DNA from: a virus
Length of the DNA stretch: 39,617 nt
IMG/VR virus record: IMGVR_UViG_3300033553_000826
Span: 1-39,617 of that record
Direction: 5' to 3' (one strand)
Positions within the stretch are counted from its first letter, which is position 1; each line of letters begins with the position of its first letter. The position numbers were made by a program, and so were the translations under genes. Under the pieces are notes generated by a model. It saw only the letters and a program-made list of their open reading frames with translations. It made no database searches and was not told the DNA's origin. This document shows positions 7,712 to 15,831 of the stretch, piece by piece.

Positions 7712-9247
7712 TTAGCTGGCCTGGGCAACATCGGCGACGAGTTCTTCGTAGTACTCGCCGTTGCGATGCGCGCGGAAGGTGAGGTGCTCGAGCGGTGCGG
7801 GTGGCTCGATGTCGAAGTCGAGATAGAGCTTGCCGGCCTTGAGCTGGGCCTCGGTGTTGAGCTCGGGGTCGAGCCAGACGCGCCCGCCAAGGATCGCGCC
7901 GAGCGCCTTGAGATGGCGCAGGTAGGCATCGACACCGTCGCGGATGTCGTTGATCAGCTGCCCCGAGAAGGGGCGGTCCATGGCCCACAGGTGCGCCTGC
8001 TCGACGCTCTCGTAGATCATGTCCGCGGTGCGGCGCACGCTCAGGAAGGCCCAGAGCGGATCGGCCGTGGTCGAGCGGTTGCCCCAGAGGCGGTAGCCGT
8101 CCTTGCGCACGATCGTCGCCACCTCGTTCTCGTTGAGGATGTTCGCGCGCGAGTTCGGATCGGACAGGCCGAAGGACACGGCCCGGGCGGTGCCGGTGAT
8201 GCCGTTGATCAGCTTGTTCGAGGGCGACCACCAGAAGCCGTTGTCGGCGTCGGTGCGCGCGATCACGCCCGCCACCCGCGCCGAAACCGGGGCCACGACC
8301 TCTTTGGCGGCCACCGTGTCGAACACCGTCACCCAGGGGTCGACGATATAGAGCCGATCGGAGCCGAACTCGCCGCGATACTCGATCGCCTCGGTGTCGG
8401 TGGTGTTCGGCCCGTCGGCGATGATGACCGCGCGCAGCCGCCCGGCGATGCCGATCATCTCGCTGACCACGCCGGTGTTCTGGGTGAAGCCCGGGGCGAT
8501 CAGGATGCGCGGCGAGACATGCACGATGCTCTCGGCCGCGGCGAGGGCTTGCAGGCCCTCGTAGTCGCCGGTCACGCCGTCGACGCCGCCGATGATGTTG
8601 GCCTGCGTCTCCGCGTCGTCGGCGCCCTCCTCGACCCGCACGACCACCACGACGGCACCGGCCTGGTCGAAGATCGCGTCGAGCGCGGCGGGCAGCGTGC
8701 CCAGGCCCTGGTCGGTCGCGTCGAGCTTGGCCGCCTCGCGCCGGCTGCCCGCGATGAGCACCGGCGTGTTGAGCGGAAAGGGCTCGGCGGCGCCATCCGC
8801 CAGCTTGGTTGCCGCCTTGGCGCGCACGACACCGGAGCCGTCGCTGGTGCCGGCATGTGCGACCGCCACCAGGGCAGCGGCATCGACATCGCCCTCGATC
8901 GCCGTCTTGACGTCGGCCGCGGTCGAGGTGATCGCGCCTTCGAGGTCGGTCGCCAGCGCCACCGAGATGGCGTTGCCATCCACGGTCACCGCGATCGCGG
9001 CGCTGATCGTGCCGGGGTCGGTGAACGCGACGGAAATCAGGTTGCCGTCGAGGCCGGCGGTCTGGGCGGTGAAGGTGAGCGCGGTATCCAGCGCGGTCGA
9101 GCCCAGGGTCAGGGTTGCCGCTGTGGCGCCGGCGGCGTCGGGCGCGGTGCCCACCACCCCGATCACCGAGGAGCGGACGGTACGGATCGGGCGCAGGCCG
9201 TCGTCAATTTGAACGACCTCCACCCCGTGAAGAAACTGCTCAGACAT
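7712..9247 (-). CDS. Tail sheath protein (P2 FI family) with inserted domain
   Basis: A 511-residue contractile sheath subunit. The N-terminus (EQFLHGVEVVQIDDGLRPIR, SVIGVVGTAPDA) and the C-terminal half (RSTTADPLWAFLSVRRTADM, HLKALGAILGGRVWLDPELN) are typical of P2 FI. P2-type sheaths usually pass straight from VGTAPDA into FPLNTPVLI; here about 114 residues (39-152) are inserted between them. The ATG at 9247 follows AAAGGAGGC in the coding strand, a strong ribosome site that restarts translation after the DGR module. Confidence 0.93.
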   Translation of the reverse strand: MSEQFLHGVEVVQIDDGLRPIRTVRSSVIGVVGTAPDAAGATAATLTLGSTALDTALTFTAQTAGLDGNLISVAFTDPGTISAAIAVTVDGNAISVALATDLEGAITSTAADVKTAIEGDVDAAALVAVAHAGTSDGSGVVRAKAATKLADGAAEPFPLNTPVLIAGSRREAAKLDATDQGLGTLPAALDAIFDQAGAVVVVVRVEEGADDAETQANIIGGVDGVTGDYEGLQALAAAESIVHVSPRILIAPGFTQNTGVVSEMIGIAGRLRAVIIADGPNTTDTEAIEYRGEFGSDRLYIVDPWVTVFDTVAAKEVVAPVSARVAGVIARTDADNGFWWSPSNKLINGITGTARAVSFGLSDPNSRANILNENEVATIVRKDGYRLWGNRSTTADPLWAFLSVRRTADMIYESVEQAHLWAMDRPFSGQLINDIRDGVDAYLRHLKALGAILGGRVWLDPELNTEAQLKAGKLYLDFDIEPPAPLEHLTFRAHRNGEYYEELVADVAQAS

Positions 9248-9298
9248 TGAAGCCTCCTTTAAAGAGCGTGTTCAGGGTTCGTGAAATCAGGCGGGAGC

Positions 9299-10390
9299 TC
9301 ATGCGCACTGCCTCCTTTCGGGCTCGTGGGGTGCCACCTCGCGTGGCGGCGGGACGAAGACCTGCCCGCTGACCACTCGGCGGCGCAGCGTGTAGGTCTG
9401 GGCATGGGCGGCATGGCCGACCCAGCTGGCGACGACGCGTTGCACGCGATCCATGTCGATCTGGCCCGCGTGATACTGTTGCGCCATGCGCTTCATCTTC
9501 TTGCGCATCCGGCCGACGCTGTCCCGGCGCAGAAGCCGGTGCGTGGGCCATATCCTGTAGCCGAGGAAATCCAGTGACCGACCGCCGGGGCGGACGGGAA
9601 AGACCTGCGTCTTGCCGTTGAGGCGCAGCGCCAGGTGCGCGTAAAGAAACCCGTCGATCTCGCGGCGCAGCTCATGCAGCCGGGCCTTGTCGGGATCCAC
9701 GACCGCGAAGTCATCCATGTAGCGCAGGTACCGCTGCACGCGCAGGTCGTTCTTCACGAAGCCGTCGAGCTCGTGGAGATAGATGTTGGCGAAAAGCTGC
9801 GAGGTCAGGCTGCCGATCGGGATGCCGCGCGGCAGCGGATCGCCGGGCTCGGCGGTGCTGTCGATGATGTCGTCGATCAGGCGCAACGTCGGTGCGCAGG
9901 CGATGCGGCGGCGCAGGAGGCGCTTGAGCGCATCGTGCGACACCGACGGGAAGTACTTGGCGATGTCGGCCTTGAGCACGTAGATGCAGCCCGCCTCGCG
10001 CTGGACGGCGCGCAGCATGGCCTGCACCCGGTCAGCGCCGGCATGGGCGCCCTTGCCGGGCCGGCAGGCATAGCTGTCATGGATGAAGCGGCGCTCCCAG
10101 ATGGGCTCGATCACCTCGATCAGGGCGTGCTGGACGATCCGATCCTTCAGCGGCAGAGCCGAGATCGCACGTTCCTTGGGTTCGAACACCTTGAAGTTCC
10201 GGTAAGGTCCTGTGGTGTAGGTGCCCGCCAGCAGGCTTTCCTGCAGCGCGATCAGGTTGGGCTCGAGATCGCGCTCGAAGCGCAGTACGTCCGCCTGGGC
10301 GCGCCGGCCGCGGATCACGCGGCCCCAGGCGCGATGCAGCGCCTCGAAATCCGCGATCCGCTCGAAGAGGTTGTTGTAGGTGCAGGCCAT
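9299..10390 (-). CDS. DGR reverse transcriptase
   Basis: A 363-residue group-II-intron-like reverse transcriptase of the diversity-generating retroelement clade. I chose the ATG at 10390 (MACTYNNLFERIADF) because CGGAGG precedes it. Visible motifs: KADIAKYFPSVSHDAL (catalytic Asp near 142), the DGR-type IPIGSLTSQLFANIYLHELD (residues 191-209) and the catalytic YMDD at 224-227. It has no maturase/X-domain or endonuclease extension. It acts with Avd to make adenine-mutagenised cDNA from the TR RNA. It lies 167 bp downstream of TR and directly upstream of the sheath gene. Confidence 0.96.
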   Translation of the reverse strand: MACTYNNLFERIADFEALHRAWGRVIRGRRAQADVLRFERDLEPNLIALQESLLAGTYTTGPYRNFKVFEPKERAISALPLKDRIVQHALIEVIEPIWERRFIHDSYACRPGKGAHAGADRVQAMLRAVQREAGCIYVLKADIAKYFPSVSHDALKRLLRRRIACAPTLRLIDDIIDSTAEPGDPLPRGIPIGSLTSQLFANIYLHELDGFVKNDLRVQRYLRYMDDFAVVDPDKARLHELRREIDGFLYAHLALRLNGKTQVFPVRPGGRSLDFLGYRIWPTHRLLRRDSVGRMRKKMKRMAQQYHAGQIDMDRVQRVVASWVGHAAHAQTYTLRRRVVSGQVFVPPPREVAPHEPERRQCA

Positions 10391-10557
10391 CACGCGGCCT
10401 CCGAGAGATTGGGGCGGCCGGCGCGAAGGGTCGCGCATGCGCTACTGTCCCGCCCCGGCCTGTTCATTTTTTCCGGCGCTTGGCCGAGGGATACGGGGCC
10501 TTTCGAGGGTGCGCTGGACGGCGCCCCGTGAGGCACCGCCTTCCGGCATTCCACGAG
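10391..10557 (-). ncRNA. Non-coding spacer of the DGR template RNA
   Basis: The 167 bp between TR and the RT start contain no convincing gene; the one ORF crossing it is only the translated TR. In studied DGRs the RNA downstream of TR folds and primes cDNA synthesis. Here the coding strand is GC-rich with complementary segments (for example CGGGGC near 10527 against GCCCCG near 10493), so a structured RNA is plausible. Boundaries are not determinable by eye. Confidence 0.5.
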
Positions 10558-10674
10558 AGCGGGCCGGAACCCGATGTTCGAGTTCGCGTTCGAACGCGGG
10601 TTGTTCAGGTTGAGGGCGAACACGCCGGCATTCACGCCGTTGTTCCAGTTGCCCCCACGGATCGGCAGACGTTC
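10558..10674 (-). repeat. DGR template repeat (TR), 117 bp
   Basis: This 117-bp segment pairs with VR1 (offset 557 bp) and with VR2 (offset 26,831 bp). It contains 24 adenines on the coding strand. Translated in the VR frame it gives GGNWNNGVNAGVFALNLNNP with ten asparagines, nine encoded by AAC, the typical DGR codon for maximum diversity. All mismatches to both VRs fall on its adenines. Its 5' end overlaps the last bases of the Avd gene, and its 3' end carries the GC-rich block GGGTTCCGGCCCGCT shared with both VRs. Confidence 0.97.
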
Positions 10675-11029
10675 AAGCCACATTGCCCGCACCCCTTTGC
10701 TTGAGGCTCCGGAACCAGCCGCCCACCATGCGCCCGAGCTCGTCGAGGTGACGACTCCAGACCTCGTACTTGCGGAACGGCAGATACTGCAGCTCACGCG
10801 ACAGCCGCACCTGGCTGCGCAGCAAGTCGAGATCCCCGTCGAGGTCCTGCATGGTGGTCTTCTTGTGGTAGCGGCGATTGCAGATGATGATCAGCCGCAG
10901 CACCCGCCACATGGTCTGGCGGATTTCCTGGCTCAGGACGTGACGCTCCGCCTTCGGGAACTGCCGCAGCGCGACATAGCCGTAGGCAATCATCTCTTCG
11001 CATTTGCGCCTGATCTTCAGATCATCCAC
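10673..11029 (-). CDS. avd: DGR accessory variability determinant (Avd)
   Basis: 118 residues, helical and strongly basic, matching the Avd/four-helix-bundle family that forms a pentamer and binds the RT and template RNA. Characteristic stretches are FPKAERHVLSQEIRQTMWRV and RSQVRLSRELQYLPFRKYEV. The start is GTG at 11029 with an AAGGAAAAGG stretch upstream. It lies between VR1 and TR, the usual DGR order (target, avd, TR, RT). Its TGA overlaps the start of TR by two bases. Confidence 0.93.
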   Translation of the reverse strand: MDDLKIRRKCEEMIAYGYVALRQFPKAERHVLSQEIRQTMWRVLRLIIICNRRYHKKTTMQDLDGDLDLLRSQVRLSRELQYLPFRKYEVWSRHLDELGRMVGGWFRSLKQRGAGNVA

Positions 11030-11056
11030 TGGTTCGGGCCTTTTCCTTGGTGTTAT

Positions 11057-11080
11057 CCGGGCGGGTTTTCACCCGCCCGG
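11057..11080 (-). other. Stem-loop downstream of VR1 (10-bp stem, GAAA loop)
   Basis: A perfect inverted repeat: CCGGGCGGGT and ACCCGCCCGG around four bases that read GAAA on the coding strand. It lies 34 bp past the end of VR1 and 22 bp past the target stop codon. In the Bordetella phage DGR a hairpin or cruciform with a short stem and 4-nt loop just after the VR is needed for efficient retrohoming. It could also act as a weak terminator, but there is no U-tract. Confidence 0.8.
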
Positions 11081-11102
11081 GCAGATTTCAGGTGGGCGGA
11101 TT

Positions 11103-12182
11103 TCAGATCGCGAAAGCGGGCCGGAACCCGATGCGCGAGTACGCGTACGAACGCGGGTAGTGCAGGACGAGGGCGAACACGCCGGCACCCACGCCGTCGC
11201 TCCAGTAGCCCCCACGGACCGGCAGACGTTCCCCCTCGTTGTTCATGTAGAAGCGCGCGCGCGTCATATCGACTGCATGCGGGAAGAGGCCCAGAACCTT
11301 GGCGATCTCGGGCACCGTTACGCCGGCCTCGGCCGTCAGGTCCTTGTACATCGCCTGCGCATAGTTCGAGCCGTCGGACTGGCTGGTGACGCTGGTGTTG
11401 AGGATCGGATCGCCGGCGCCGGCAGCGCCGGTCGCGTCCCATTTCAGCGTGTCGGTCGTGCCGGGCGCGACCAGCGAGCCGTCCTGGAGGATCGCCTGCC
11501 AGAGCGTGCTGGTGTCCGAGTGATCGGCGTCGGTGGCGGCGGCGTTGTTGTCGGCGATGATCTGAATTTCACCGCCCACCAGGCGCAAGCCCCGGACCCA
11601 CTCATGGACATTGCCGGTGAGGTCGGCGATGCCGGCCGGGCTGTTGTCGTGATACCAGCTTGCCGGGCCCGACCCGGTAAGTGTCCGCGCCACGCCCGAG
11701 TTGTCGCCCGGATCGCCGCCATCCTGGCGCCGGCCGGTCTCGTAGGTCTGGTCGTAGTCGCGGCCGTAGTCGGTGTTGCCGCGCGGCATGAAGCCGTTCT
11801 TCCAGCACCAGAGTGCCACGGCCGACCATTCGGCATTCGTCATCATGTGCCAGCCCGGCCCCTTGTCGGCGCAGCGCTGGTCGGCCGTGTCGAAGTTGAT
11901 GCTCGTCGCCGGGTCCTGGCCGGGCAGGGACAGCGCGCGATCGTCGTGGATCGTCGCCTGGAACTTGCCGACCATGATCTCGGACTTCTGCGCGCCGTCG
12001 ATCGTGAAGGCCGGATGCACGCCGGCGCCCAGTGCGGGGTCGATGTCCTCGATATTGAAGCGGGGCACGACGCACATGATCGAGGGGTAACCGCGATCGT
12101 CGTAGAGCACCGTGTTGACGCCGCCCGAGGCGGCCTCGACCGACTGCCGGAAAGCATCGGGGGCGGAAATGATGATGGACAT
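11103..12182 (-). CDS. DGR target protein 1 (C-type lectin / FGE-like fold)
   Basis: A 359-residue protein with the formylglycine-generating-enzyme-like C-type lectin fold used by many DGR targets. Seen in sequence: GWHMMTNAEWSAVALWCWKN, LTGNVHEWV, and a C-terminal variable region from GERLPVRGGYWSDGVGAGVF to IGFRPAFAI. The last ~39 residues are VR1. It follows two tail fibre genes and a small gene, so it is probably displayed at the fibre tips and binds host receptors. Enzyme activity is not expected; the fold is used as a binding scaffold. Confidence 0.93.
   Translation of the reverse strand: MSIIISAPDAFRQSVEAASGGVNTVLYDDRGYPSIMCVVPRFNIEDIDPALGAGVHPAFTIDGAQKSEIMVGKFQATIHDDRALSLPGQDPATSINFDTADQRCADKGPGWHMMTNAEWSAVALWCWKNGFMPRGNTDYGRDYDQTYETGRRQDGGDPGDNSGVARTLTGSGPASWYHDNSPAGIADLTGNVHEWVRGLRLVGGEIQIIADNNAAATDADHSDTSTLWQAILQDGSLVAPGTTDTLKWDATGAAGAGDPILNTSVTSQSDGSNYAQAMYKDLTAEAGVTVPEIAKVLGLFPHAVDMTRARFYMNNEGERLPVRGGYWSDGVGAGVFALVLHYPRSYAYSRIGFRPAFAI
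11115..11231 (-). repeat. DGR variable repeat 1 (VR1), 117 bp
   Basis: VR1 matches TR at 103 of 117 positions. The 14 differences correspond to TR plus-strand positions 10577, 10578, 10584, 10590, 10602, 10605, 10610, 10611, 10631, 10632, 10641, 10643, 10650 and 10662. All are T on the plus strand of TR, that is A on the coding strand. None of the 93 non-A positions has changed. Nine of the ten TR asparagines plus the third are all replaced (Y, S, D, G, V, H, Y, Y, Y, R), so every Asn codon has been altered. Confidence 0.97.
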
Positions 12183-12188
12183 TGTGGT

Positions 12189-12539
12189 TTACTCCTCGGT
12201 TTCCGTGGGCAGGTCCGGCAGCCCGTAGAGCTGCAGCGTCACGGCCGCGAGATTGAGCGGCTGGGCGACACGGTCCTGGTAGGTGATGGTTTCGCCGTCG
12301 CTCTCCTCGGTGACTTCGCCCATCTCGTAGCGGCGCGGCGGGATGATGATCGTGGCGGCGTGCAGGTCGCCCTCGGGGTCGAGCCCGCCGGCGGCGTCGG
12401 CGCGCAGGCCGATCACGACCTCGGCGTCGCGCTCGCGCGCGGCCAGGTCGATGACCTGCGCCGGGGTGCCGATATGCAGCTCGGTGCCCTCAAGGTGGTG
12501 GTCGAGCACGCGGCCCTTCGTCATGTGTTGAACGTTCAT
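12189..12539 (-). CDS. Hypothetical protein between fibre and DGR target
   Basis: 116 residues with no family I recognise. It is acidic, predicted mostly beta with a short Ala/Arg helix, starts MNVQHMTKGRVLDHHLEG and ends LYGLPDLPTETEE. GTGAGGC lies upstream of the ATG. It sits 6 bp before the DGR target and 7 bp after the tail fibre gene. A role as an adaptor or chaperone joining the variable protein to the fibre would fit the context, but this is inference only. Confidence 0.7.
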   Translation of the reverse strand: MNVQHMTKGRVLDHHLEGTELHIGTPAQVIDLAARERDAEVVIGLRADAAGGLDPEGDLHAATIIIPPRRYEMGEVTEESDGETITYQDRVAQPLNLAAVTLQLYGLPDLPTETEE

Positions 12540-12546
12540 TTAAGCC

Positions 12547-13464
12547 TCACTGGTAGCGGGGGTTGAGAAGGGTCCAGCGGATGCGGATGTTGTCGGCCGA
12601 GCCGCTGGCCTTGATCTTGAAGCCGTTGCGCGCCTTGTCGTAGGCAGTCAGCGCGCCGACCCCGGCAAGATTGGTCGCGCCCTCGACCTCCAGCTCGACG
12701 CCGTAATCGGCCGCGGGCAGCGCCTCGGCGAAGGCGACGGAGACGAAGGGCGCAGCGTCGACCCACCATCCGCTTTGCGGGCGCACGACGCGCAGGTCGG
12801 TCAGCGTGACCGCCGACAGATCCCCGGCCGTGTCGTTCGCGGGCAGGTCGAGCCGGTAGAGCACCAGCCCGTCATCGGGCACCTGCTGGGCCACGCCGAC
12901 GCCGTAGCCGCCGGGGCCGTCATGCAGGAAGGCGTAGTAGGTCACCGCCTCGTCGGTCTCGTTGGTCGGCACCGAGACGTGGGTCGCCTCGTCTGCCAGC
13001 GTGATGGTCAGCCCGTCGATCCAGGCGCGCGACGATCCACTGCCCACAGTGCCGCTCTGCGACAAATCCAGCGCGCGGATCCCCGACTTGCTCAGCACCA
13101 TCCCCGAGATGACGTGCTTGTTCTTGAGCACCACCTCGCCCTGGGCGAGCACGCGGTTGCGGATCACGTCGATCTCGCGCGACAGGACGCCGGCCAGGCC
13201 GAGCGCCTCCTGCGTCGCGGCGATGATGGCCACCTGGTGCTCGGGCGCCAACGCCTGCAGCAGATCCAGCCGGGCGCCGAGCGACGCCTTGTCACCGCGT
13301 GCCTGCGCCACTTCGTCCGCGTACTGCTTGAGCCAGGCGGTCCGGTTGGCCAACTGTTTGGCCTGGACGTTATCAATCCCGTCCGGGCCGCCAACCACCG
13401 GGTCGGTGGTTTCGATCTGGTAGATGCCGCTCGGCCAGGAGGCGTTTTCGGGTAGGTTCGCCAT
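12547..13464 (-). CDS. Tail fibre protein
   Basis: 305 residues. The N-terminus (WPSGIYQIETTDPVVGGPDG, followed by AKQLANRTAWLKQYADE) is the tail fibre signature found in many Mu- and P2-like fibres, where it precedes a coiled-coil stem. A helical stretch (about residues 40-95) is followed by a beta-rich C-terminal part. It is short for a complete fibre, so the receptor-binding role is probably taken by the DGR target downstream. Confidence 0.8.
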   Translation of the reverse strand: MANLPENASWPSGIYQIETTDPVVGGPDGIDNVQAKQLANRTAWLKQYADEVAQARGDKASLGARLDLLQALAPEHQVAIIAATQEALGLAGVLSREIDVIRNRVLAQGEVVLKNKHVISGMVLSKSGIRALDLSQSGTVGSGSSRAWIDGLTITLADEATHVSVPTNETDEAVTYYAFLHDGPGGYGVGVAQQVPDDGLVLYRLDLPANDTAGDLSAVTLTDLRVVRPQSGWWVDAAPFVSVAFAEALPAADYGVELEVEGATNLAGVGALTAYDKARNGFKIKASGSADNIRIRWTLLNPRYQ

Positions 13465-13476
13465 GTTGTTTCCCCT

Positions 13477-13914
13477 CTAGAAGATGATGGTCCAGCTGCC
13501 GTCGAGACTGATGTCGTCGGCCTTCTCGATCGGTTGCCTGGTCTTGCGCGCAAACAGTGTGCCGTCGGCCGTGATCAGGCCGAACTCGCGGATCGCCAGC
13601 CCGTTGGCCTCGGTGGTCTCGAGGCGCCAGTCGAAGCGCACCTCGCCGGCAGCCGGGTAGGCAAAGCCGCTCACCGGCTTGGTGAAGGCGCCGGTCAGCC
13701 CGGTATCGCCGGGCGCCGGGCCGTCGCCATTGGTGCCCACGCCGATCTCGGCGATATCCTTGCCCGCGCCGTCGCCCGCGATCAGCGCCGCCAGACCCAA
13801 GCGGGCGGCCTCGAGGATCATGTTGGGCATGGCGATCCGCTCGATGATCACGCCGCGCCTGCGCACGGTGATGTCGAGCGCGCCCCTCACTGTCAGCTTG
13901 TCGGTTGCCTGCAT
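13477..13914 (-). CDS. Tail-collar fibre-like protein
   Basis: 145 residues from the ATG at 13914, which has GAGGGG upstream; a GTG at 13926 would overlap gene I but lacks a ribosome site. The segment IAEIGVGTNGDGPAPGDTGL resembles the 'vGtG...p.p.dTgL' motif of phage collar fibre N-termini. The C-terminal part (REFGLITADGTLFARKTRQP) is also typical. It probably attaches the fibre to the baseplate. Confidence 0.75.
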   Translation of the reverse strand: MQATDKLTVRGALDITVRRRGVIIERIAMPNMILEAARLGLAALIAGDGAGKDIAEIGVGTNGDGPAPGDTGLTGAFTKPVSGFAYPAAGEVRFDWRLETTEANGLAIREFGLITADGTLFARKTRQPIEKADDISLDGSWTIIF

Positions 13915-13922
13915 TGTGCCCC

Positions 13923-14936
13923 TCACATTGCCGTCATCGCGGTGGTCTCTGCCCCGCTGTGGTAGATGCCCGCCCAGTGGGACTGGCTTGCGTCGAAGCT
14001 CAGCGCGCCATCATGGAGCGCGCCCGCATGCCGGTGCCGGCCGTCATGCAGCCGGTGGCGCGTGAGCCGGATCGGCATCGCCATGTCGGCCGCCGGCGGC
14101 TGGCCTGCGCCATGCGTGATCCCCGAGTGCCGGAACCGGCCGTCATGCCTGGGCGCGATCTCCATCCGGTCGGACTGGCCGAGGTCGATCCCGATCCGGG
14201 TCCGCGCGCGCACGGCGTCGTGGCGCCCCTCGATGTCGGTCCAGCCGGCATAGGCCACGGCCCCGCCGTGATCCTGCGCCCCGTCATGCGCCAGTCGCAC
14301 CGCGTCGTCGTGCTGCGTCGCGCCATCATGGCGCCGCCCCCAGGGCAGGACGTCGGACGCGGTATGCGCGACTTCAGTCTCGGCGCTCTCGGCCAGCTCG
14401 GCGGTGTCGGCCACGCCCACCCGGAAGGCGAGATCGGCGAGGTGCGAGCGCACGGGCTTGACCCGCCCGACCGCGTCGATGACACGGGCCACACCCTCGT
14501 CGCTCAGCCCGCGCCACTCGCCCAGGTCGAGCAGGAGCGTGAACATGGCCCAGCGGGTGCCGCCGCCATGGGTCTCGGCGCCAGCGTGGGTTTCAGTGCC
14601 GTCGTAGCGCGCGATCGGCAGTCCCTCGTCGATCTCGACATCCGCGAACCCGATCGCCTCCAGCGCATCGCGCAGCGCGGCCGGCGTGCCCTTGCGGCGA
14701 TGCACGGCCACCGAGCGGCGCAGCGTCTGGCGCTTGACCGCCTCGGGCCAGTCGGTCTCCCAGTTGTCGACCGAGAGCGCCCAGGCAAGCCAGGGAAGAT
14801 GCGCGGCCGGGCAGGTGTCGGGGTTCCACAGGTGGCGCACCGGCACAGCCATCTCGTCGAGCCGCAGCCCGGTGCGCTCGACGCCGCGCTCTGCGTCGGT
14901 GGCGCTGGGTGGCAGAAGAGCGGCAAACTCAGACAT
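13923..14936 (-). CDS. Tail protein I with long His/Gly-rich C-terminal extension
   Basis: The first ~190 residues are P2 gpI family (baseplate wedge; HLWNPDTCPAAHLPWLAWAL is diagnostic, then RRKGTPAALRDALEAIGFAD). P2 gpI is about 176 residues; this protein has 337. The extra C-terminal ~140 residues are built of imperfect units around HDG, HAG and HSG (for example LHDGRHRHAGALHDGA). The extension could be an additional fibre-binding or metal-binding segment. Overlaps J by 8 bp. Confidence 0.87.
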   Translation of the reverse strand: MSEFAALLPPSATDAERGVERTGLRLDEMAVPVRHLWNPDTCPAAHLPWLAWALSVDNWETDWPEAVKRQTLRRSVAVHRRKGTPAALRDALEAIGFADVEIDEGLPIARYDGTETHAGAETHGGGTRWAMFTLLLDLGEWRGLSDEGVARVIDAVGRVKPVRSHLADLAFRVGVADTAELAESAETEVAHTASDVLPWGRRHDGATQHDDAVRLAHDGAQDHGGAVAYAGWTDIEGRHDAVRARTRIGIDLGQSDRMEIAPRHDGRFRHSGITHGAGQPPAADMAMPIRLTRHRLHDGRHRHAGALHDGALSFDASQSHWAGIYHSGAETTAMTAM

Positions 14937-15831
14937 CGCGCCCCCCCACGCTTACGGAGATCGCGCCGCAATGGGCGGCCTGGGTGTCATCGACCACGAT
15001 GTCGGCCGCGGGCTGGATCAACTCGACGCGCTGGACGCCCTCGACATGCAACGCGGCAAAGAGACCCGAGCGCGTGATGTCGTGGCCGATCCGGTGATGA
15101 CGCGCAGCAAAGGTCTCGGCCGAGGCGCGCGCGGTGGTGGCGACCACATCGGCGTCGGGGCCATGATAGAGCGTGAGCTCGGCCTCGATCGTGTAGTCGA
15201 CCACCGCCGCGCTGGACACGGTGACATGATCGGTCAGCGGGCGCACATCCTCGGCCCCGACGGCCGCCTCGACCGCGTCCACCAGGTCCTGCGGCGCGGT
15301 GCCGTCGCCCGTCGATGCGAGCACGGTGACCAGCACCTCGCCGGCGCCGGGCGAAATCACGCTGGCGTCGCGGACGCGCTCGTCGGCCGCGCGAGCGTGG
15401 AAGAGATAAGCACCCTCGGGCCCGGCCACACTCTGTGCCTCGAGCGACAGCTGCACGCGCTGGCGCAGCGCGTCGTCGGTCTCCATCACCGCCGCGATGG
15501 GCGGGACGGCCTCCGGATCACCGGGCGAAATCGTGAGCCGCTCGACACCGAAGAGCGCCGCGAGGTTGTCGAGGTCCGAGCTCGTGGCGCGCGCCAGCAT
15601 CACCGCCTCGGCCGCGTCATTGACGCGCTGGCGCAGCAGCAGCTCGCGATAGGCGAATGCCTCGATCAGCTTGACCGCCGGCTCGCTTTCCAGCGCCAGC
15701 ACGTCGGCGAGCTCCGGCGCGGCCGCCTCGACGTCCGCCTTGATGGCCGCGACGATCGCCTCGTAGTCGAGGGTCTCGACGACATCGGGGGGCGTGAGCG
15801 CCGACAGGTCGATCTGGACGAAGCGGCTCAC
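14929..15831 (-). CDS. Baseplate protein J
   Basis: 300 residues of the P2 gpJ / Mu gp47 wedge family. I chose the GTG at 15831 (VSRFVQIDLSALTPPDVVET), which overlaps the W stop as GTGA; the longer ORF upstream is a shadow of W. LIEAFAYRELLLRQRVNDAA and ATSSDLDNLAALFGVERL are the family's strongest motifs. Position W-J-I matches P2. Confidence 0.93.
   Translation of the reverse strand: MSRFVQIDLSALTPPDVVETLDYEAIVAAIKADVEAAAPELADVLALESEPAVKLIEAFAYRELLLRQRVNDAAEAVMLARATSSDLDNLAALFGVERLTISPGDPEAVPPIAAVMETDDALRQRVQLSLEAQSVAGPEGAYLFHARAADERVRDASVISPGAGEVLVTVLASTGDGTAPQDLVDAVEAAVGAEDVRPLTDHVTVSSAAVVDYTIEAELTLYHGPDADVVATTARASAETFAARHHRIGHDITRSGLFAALHVEGVQRVELIQPAADIVVDDTQAAHCGAISVSVGGRDV

Noticed and set aside
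9299-10390. Retron or group II intron as the source of the reverse transcriptase.
   Set aside because: There is no msr/msd-like RNA or intron domain structure, and the SLTSQ motif, Avd and TR/VR pairs are specific to DGRs.
10390-10797. An open frame across the template repeat with a lectin-like translated segment.
   Set aside because: It is the TR read in the VR frame. It lacks a target-protein body, overlaps Avd, and its Asn-rich window is the template rather than a gene.
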